A stretch of 64,000 nucleotides of DNA, taken from assembly GCF_010671925.1 (NCBI RefSeq), contig NZ_JAAHIH010000003.1, forward strand, positions 496,001 to 560,000, read 5' to 3'. This document shows, piece after piece, positions 63,268 through 64,000 of the stretch; the first letter of the stretch is position 1, and each line of letters starts with the position of its first letter. The notes under the pieces are model-generated. The model searched no databases. It was not told the DNA's origin and saw only the letters and a program-made list of their open reading frames with translations. Position numbers and translations under genes: made by a program. This DNA comes from Moorena sp. SIOASIH. Lineage in GTDB: Bacteria; Cyanobacteriota; Cyanobacteriia; Cyanobacteriales; Coleofasciculaceae.

Positions 63268-64000
63268 GTGCGACAAAACCTTGGATCAGATAAAACCTCT
63301 CTGGAACGTTCATATAAAGTCTTTGAACCCATGGATCCAGTTACTGCCACAACAGTGCTTAAAGAAGTCAAGCAAATTTTGGATCAATTTGGTGTGACCT
63401 TCTTTCTGCAGCAAGGTACCTGTCTTGGCGCGATCCGAGAACATGGATTGATACCCTGGGATGATGATTTGGATTTGGGTTCTGTGATGGGGATCCACGT
63501 AGTCACTAGGGAAATTATAGAGCCTGTTGTTCGTGCCTTCAGGGAACATGGCTTTTACGCCGAAGTTCAACCCTACGATAACGGCATTGGCATCACGATG
63601 ATGAAGTCATTCATCAGGATTGATTGGATGTGCCATAAGATTATCAAAGACTATATCATGCACCATCCTGGGGTCCTGATTCCTGCCAGACTGGTAACCC
63701 AGCTAAAAGCAATCGACTTCCTTGGAGATACTTTCCTCGTTCCCAATCCACCCGAGGAATACTTACAGGCCAAATATGGTATAGACTGGATGACGCCGAA
63801 ACGTTACGGCTATGAAAAAGACATTTTGGATCTAGTCCCAGATCGCCCCACAGGAATGAGGTCAGCTGTTACCAGCTCTCCCAATGAATACAGAGCTAGC
63901 CGAGTTCGGATCCTTGATCAAAAAGGCGATCCGGTTCACGACGCTTGGGTTCGGGTCATCGGACAAGGGCAGGCCAGGACAGATGAGTTGGGCTATGCTG
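63268..64000 (+). CDS. LicD-family protein, 3' end cut by window
   Basis: At least 244 residues, open to the window edge. The LicD/fukutin signature is [24 protein letters not shown] then [14 protein letters not shown], where the D-D-D metal site is intact. This family transfers phosphocholine or similar groups onto glycans. After about residue 215 the sequence changes to [19 protein letters not shown] with TDELGYA, which resembles a carboxypeptidase-regulatory-like beta domain. The protein is thus probably a fusion. GTG 63268 (after ggaaag) or ATG 63331 could be the start. Confidence 0.8.
   Translation, partial: MRQNLGSDKTSLERSYKVFEPMDPVTATTVLKEVKQILDQFGVTFFLQQGTCLGAIREHGLIPWDDDLDLGSVMGIHVVTREIIEPVVRAFREHGFYAEVQPYDNGIGITMMKSFIRIDWMCHKIIKDYIMHHPGVLIPARLVTQLKAIDFLGDTFLVPNPPEEYLQAKYGIDWMTPKRYGYEKDILDLVPDRPTGMRSAVTSSPNEYRASRVRILDQKGDPVHDAWVRVIGQGQARTDELGYA

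Overview
The window looks like chromosome of a large-genome filamentous cyanobacterium, most like Moorena/Lyngbya. The signs are frequent GCGATCGC (HIP1) octamers, cyanobacterial gene sets (Ycf35-DUF1257, PAP/fibrillin, DUF3134, 4-Cys Ser/Thr kinase with pentapeptide repeats, grpE-dnaK-dnaJ-tusA-rsgA) and very heavy loads of heptamer and palindromic repeats. The genus is inferred from style, not proven. No rRNA, tRNA or CRISPR array was recognised.

Layout. 1-5000: the 3' part of a serine-recombinase-family gene and a VOC protein, then two long repeat arrays in opposite orientation around a transposon-like palindrome, and an Ig-like/beta-propeller membrane protein. 5000-9540: an operon for a CuA-less heme-copper oxidase (two DUF2231 membrane proteins, then subunits II, I and III), matching the cyanobacterial alternative respiratory terminal oxidase. 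9600-12720: DUF29 protein, lipoprotein, an orphan antitoxin-like gene and a GMC oxidoreductase. 12720-18550: an accessory zone with a gene-less IS200/IS605-like relic, a small element with 8-bp target duplication, and an AT-rich three-gene cassette (glycine-zipper protein, unknown protein, Ycf46-like AAA+ ATPase). 18550-29300: Ser/Thr kinase, pheT, a second IS200/IS605-like relic, and the chaperone operon grpE-dnaK-dnaJ-tusA-rsgA on the minus strand. 29800-34650: pilB-pilT-pilC type IV pilus motor genes. 34870-38700: conserved cyanobacterial hypotheticals, a saccharopine-dehydrogenase-like protein, and DUF2997-Ycf35-ferredoxin. 39000-48640: a NACHT-HEAT NTPase, a 114-115 bp tandem array, a DUF559 protein, an HTH protein, a YiaA/B protein and a DUF1624-type acyltransferase among many repeats. 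48638-52200: a DUF3598-VOC-DUF3598 operon and two unknown small genes. 52900-64000: a decayed metallo-hydrolase, DUF3134, PAP/fibrillin, PRC-barrel, smc (with a ~168-residue repeat-derived in-frame insertion), coaD with an overlapping DivIVA-like gene, nested IS relics, and a partial LicD protein.

Themes. Housekeeping operons (heat-shock chaperones, pilus motors, terminal oxidase) are separated by repeat-rich intergenic DNA. The same repeat families (NLQP-coding 15-mers, the gttcgcgtagcgtggcc unit, heptamers, several palindromic miniature elements) recur throughout, nest in one another, and have entered the reading frames of smc and rsgA. The best candidates for something undescribed are the three-gene AAA+ cassette at 14130-18166 and the in-frame repeat invasion of essential genes.
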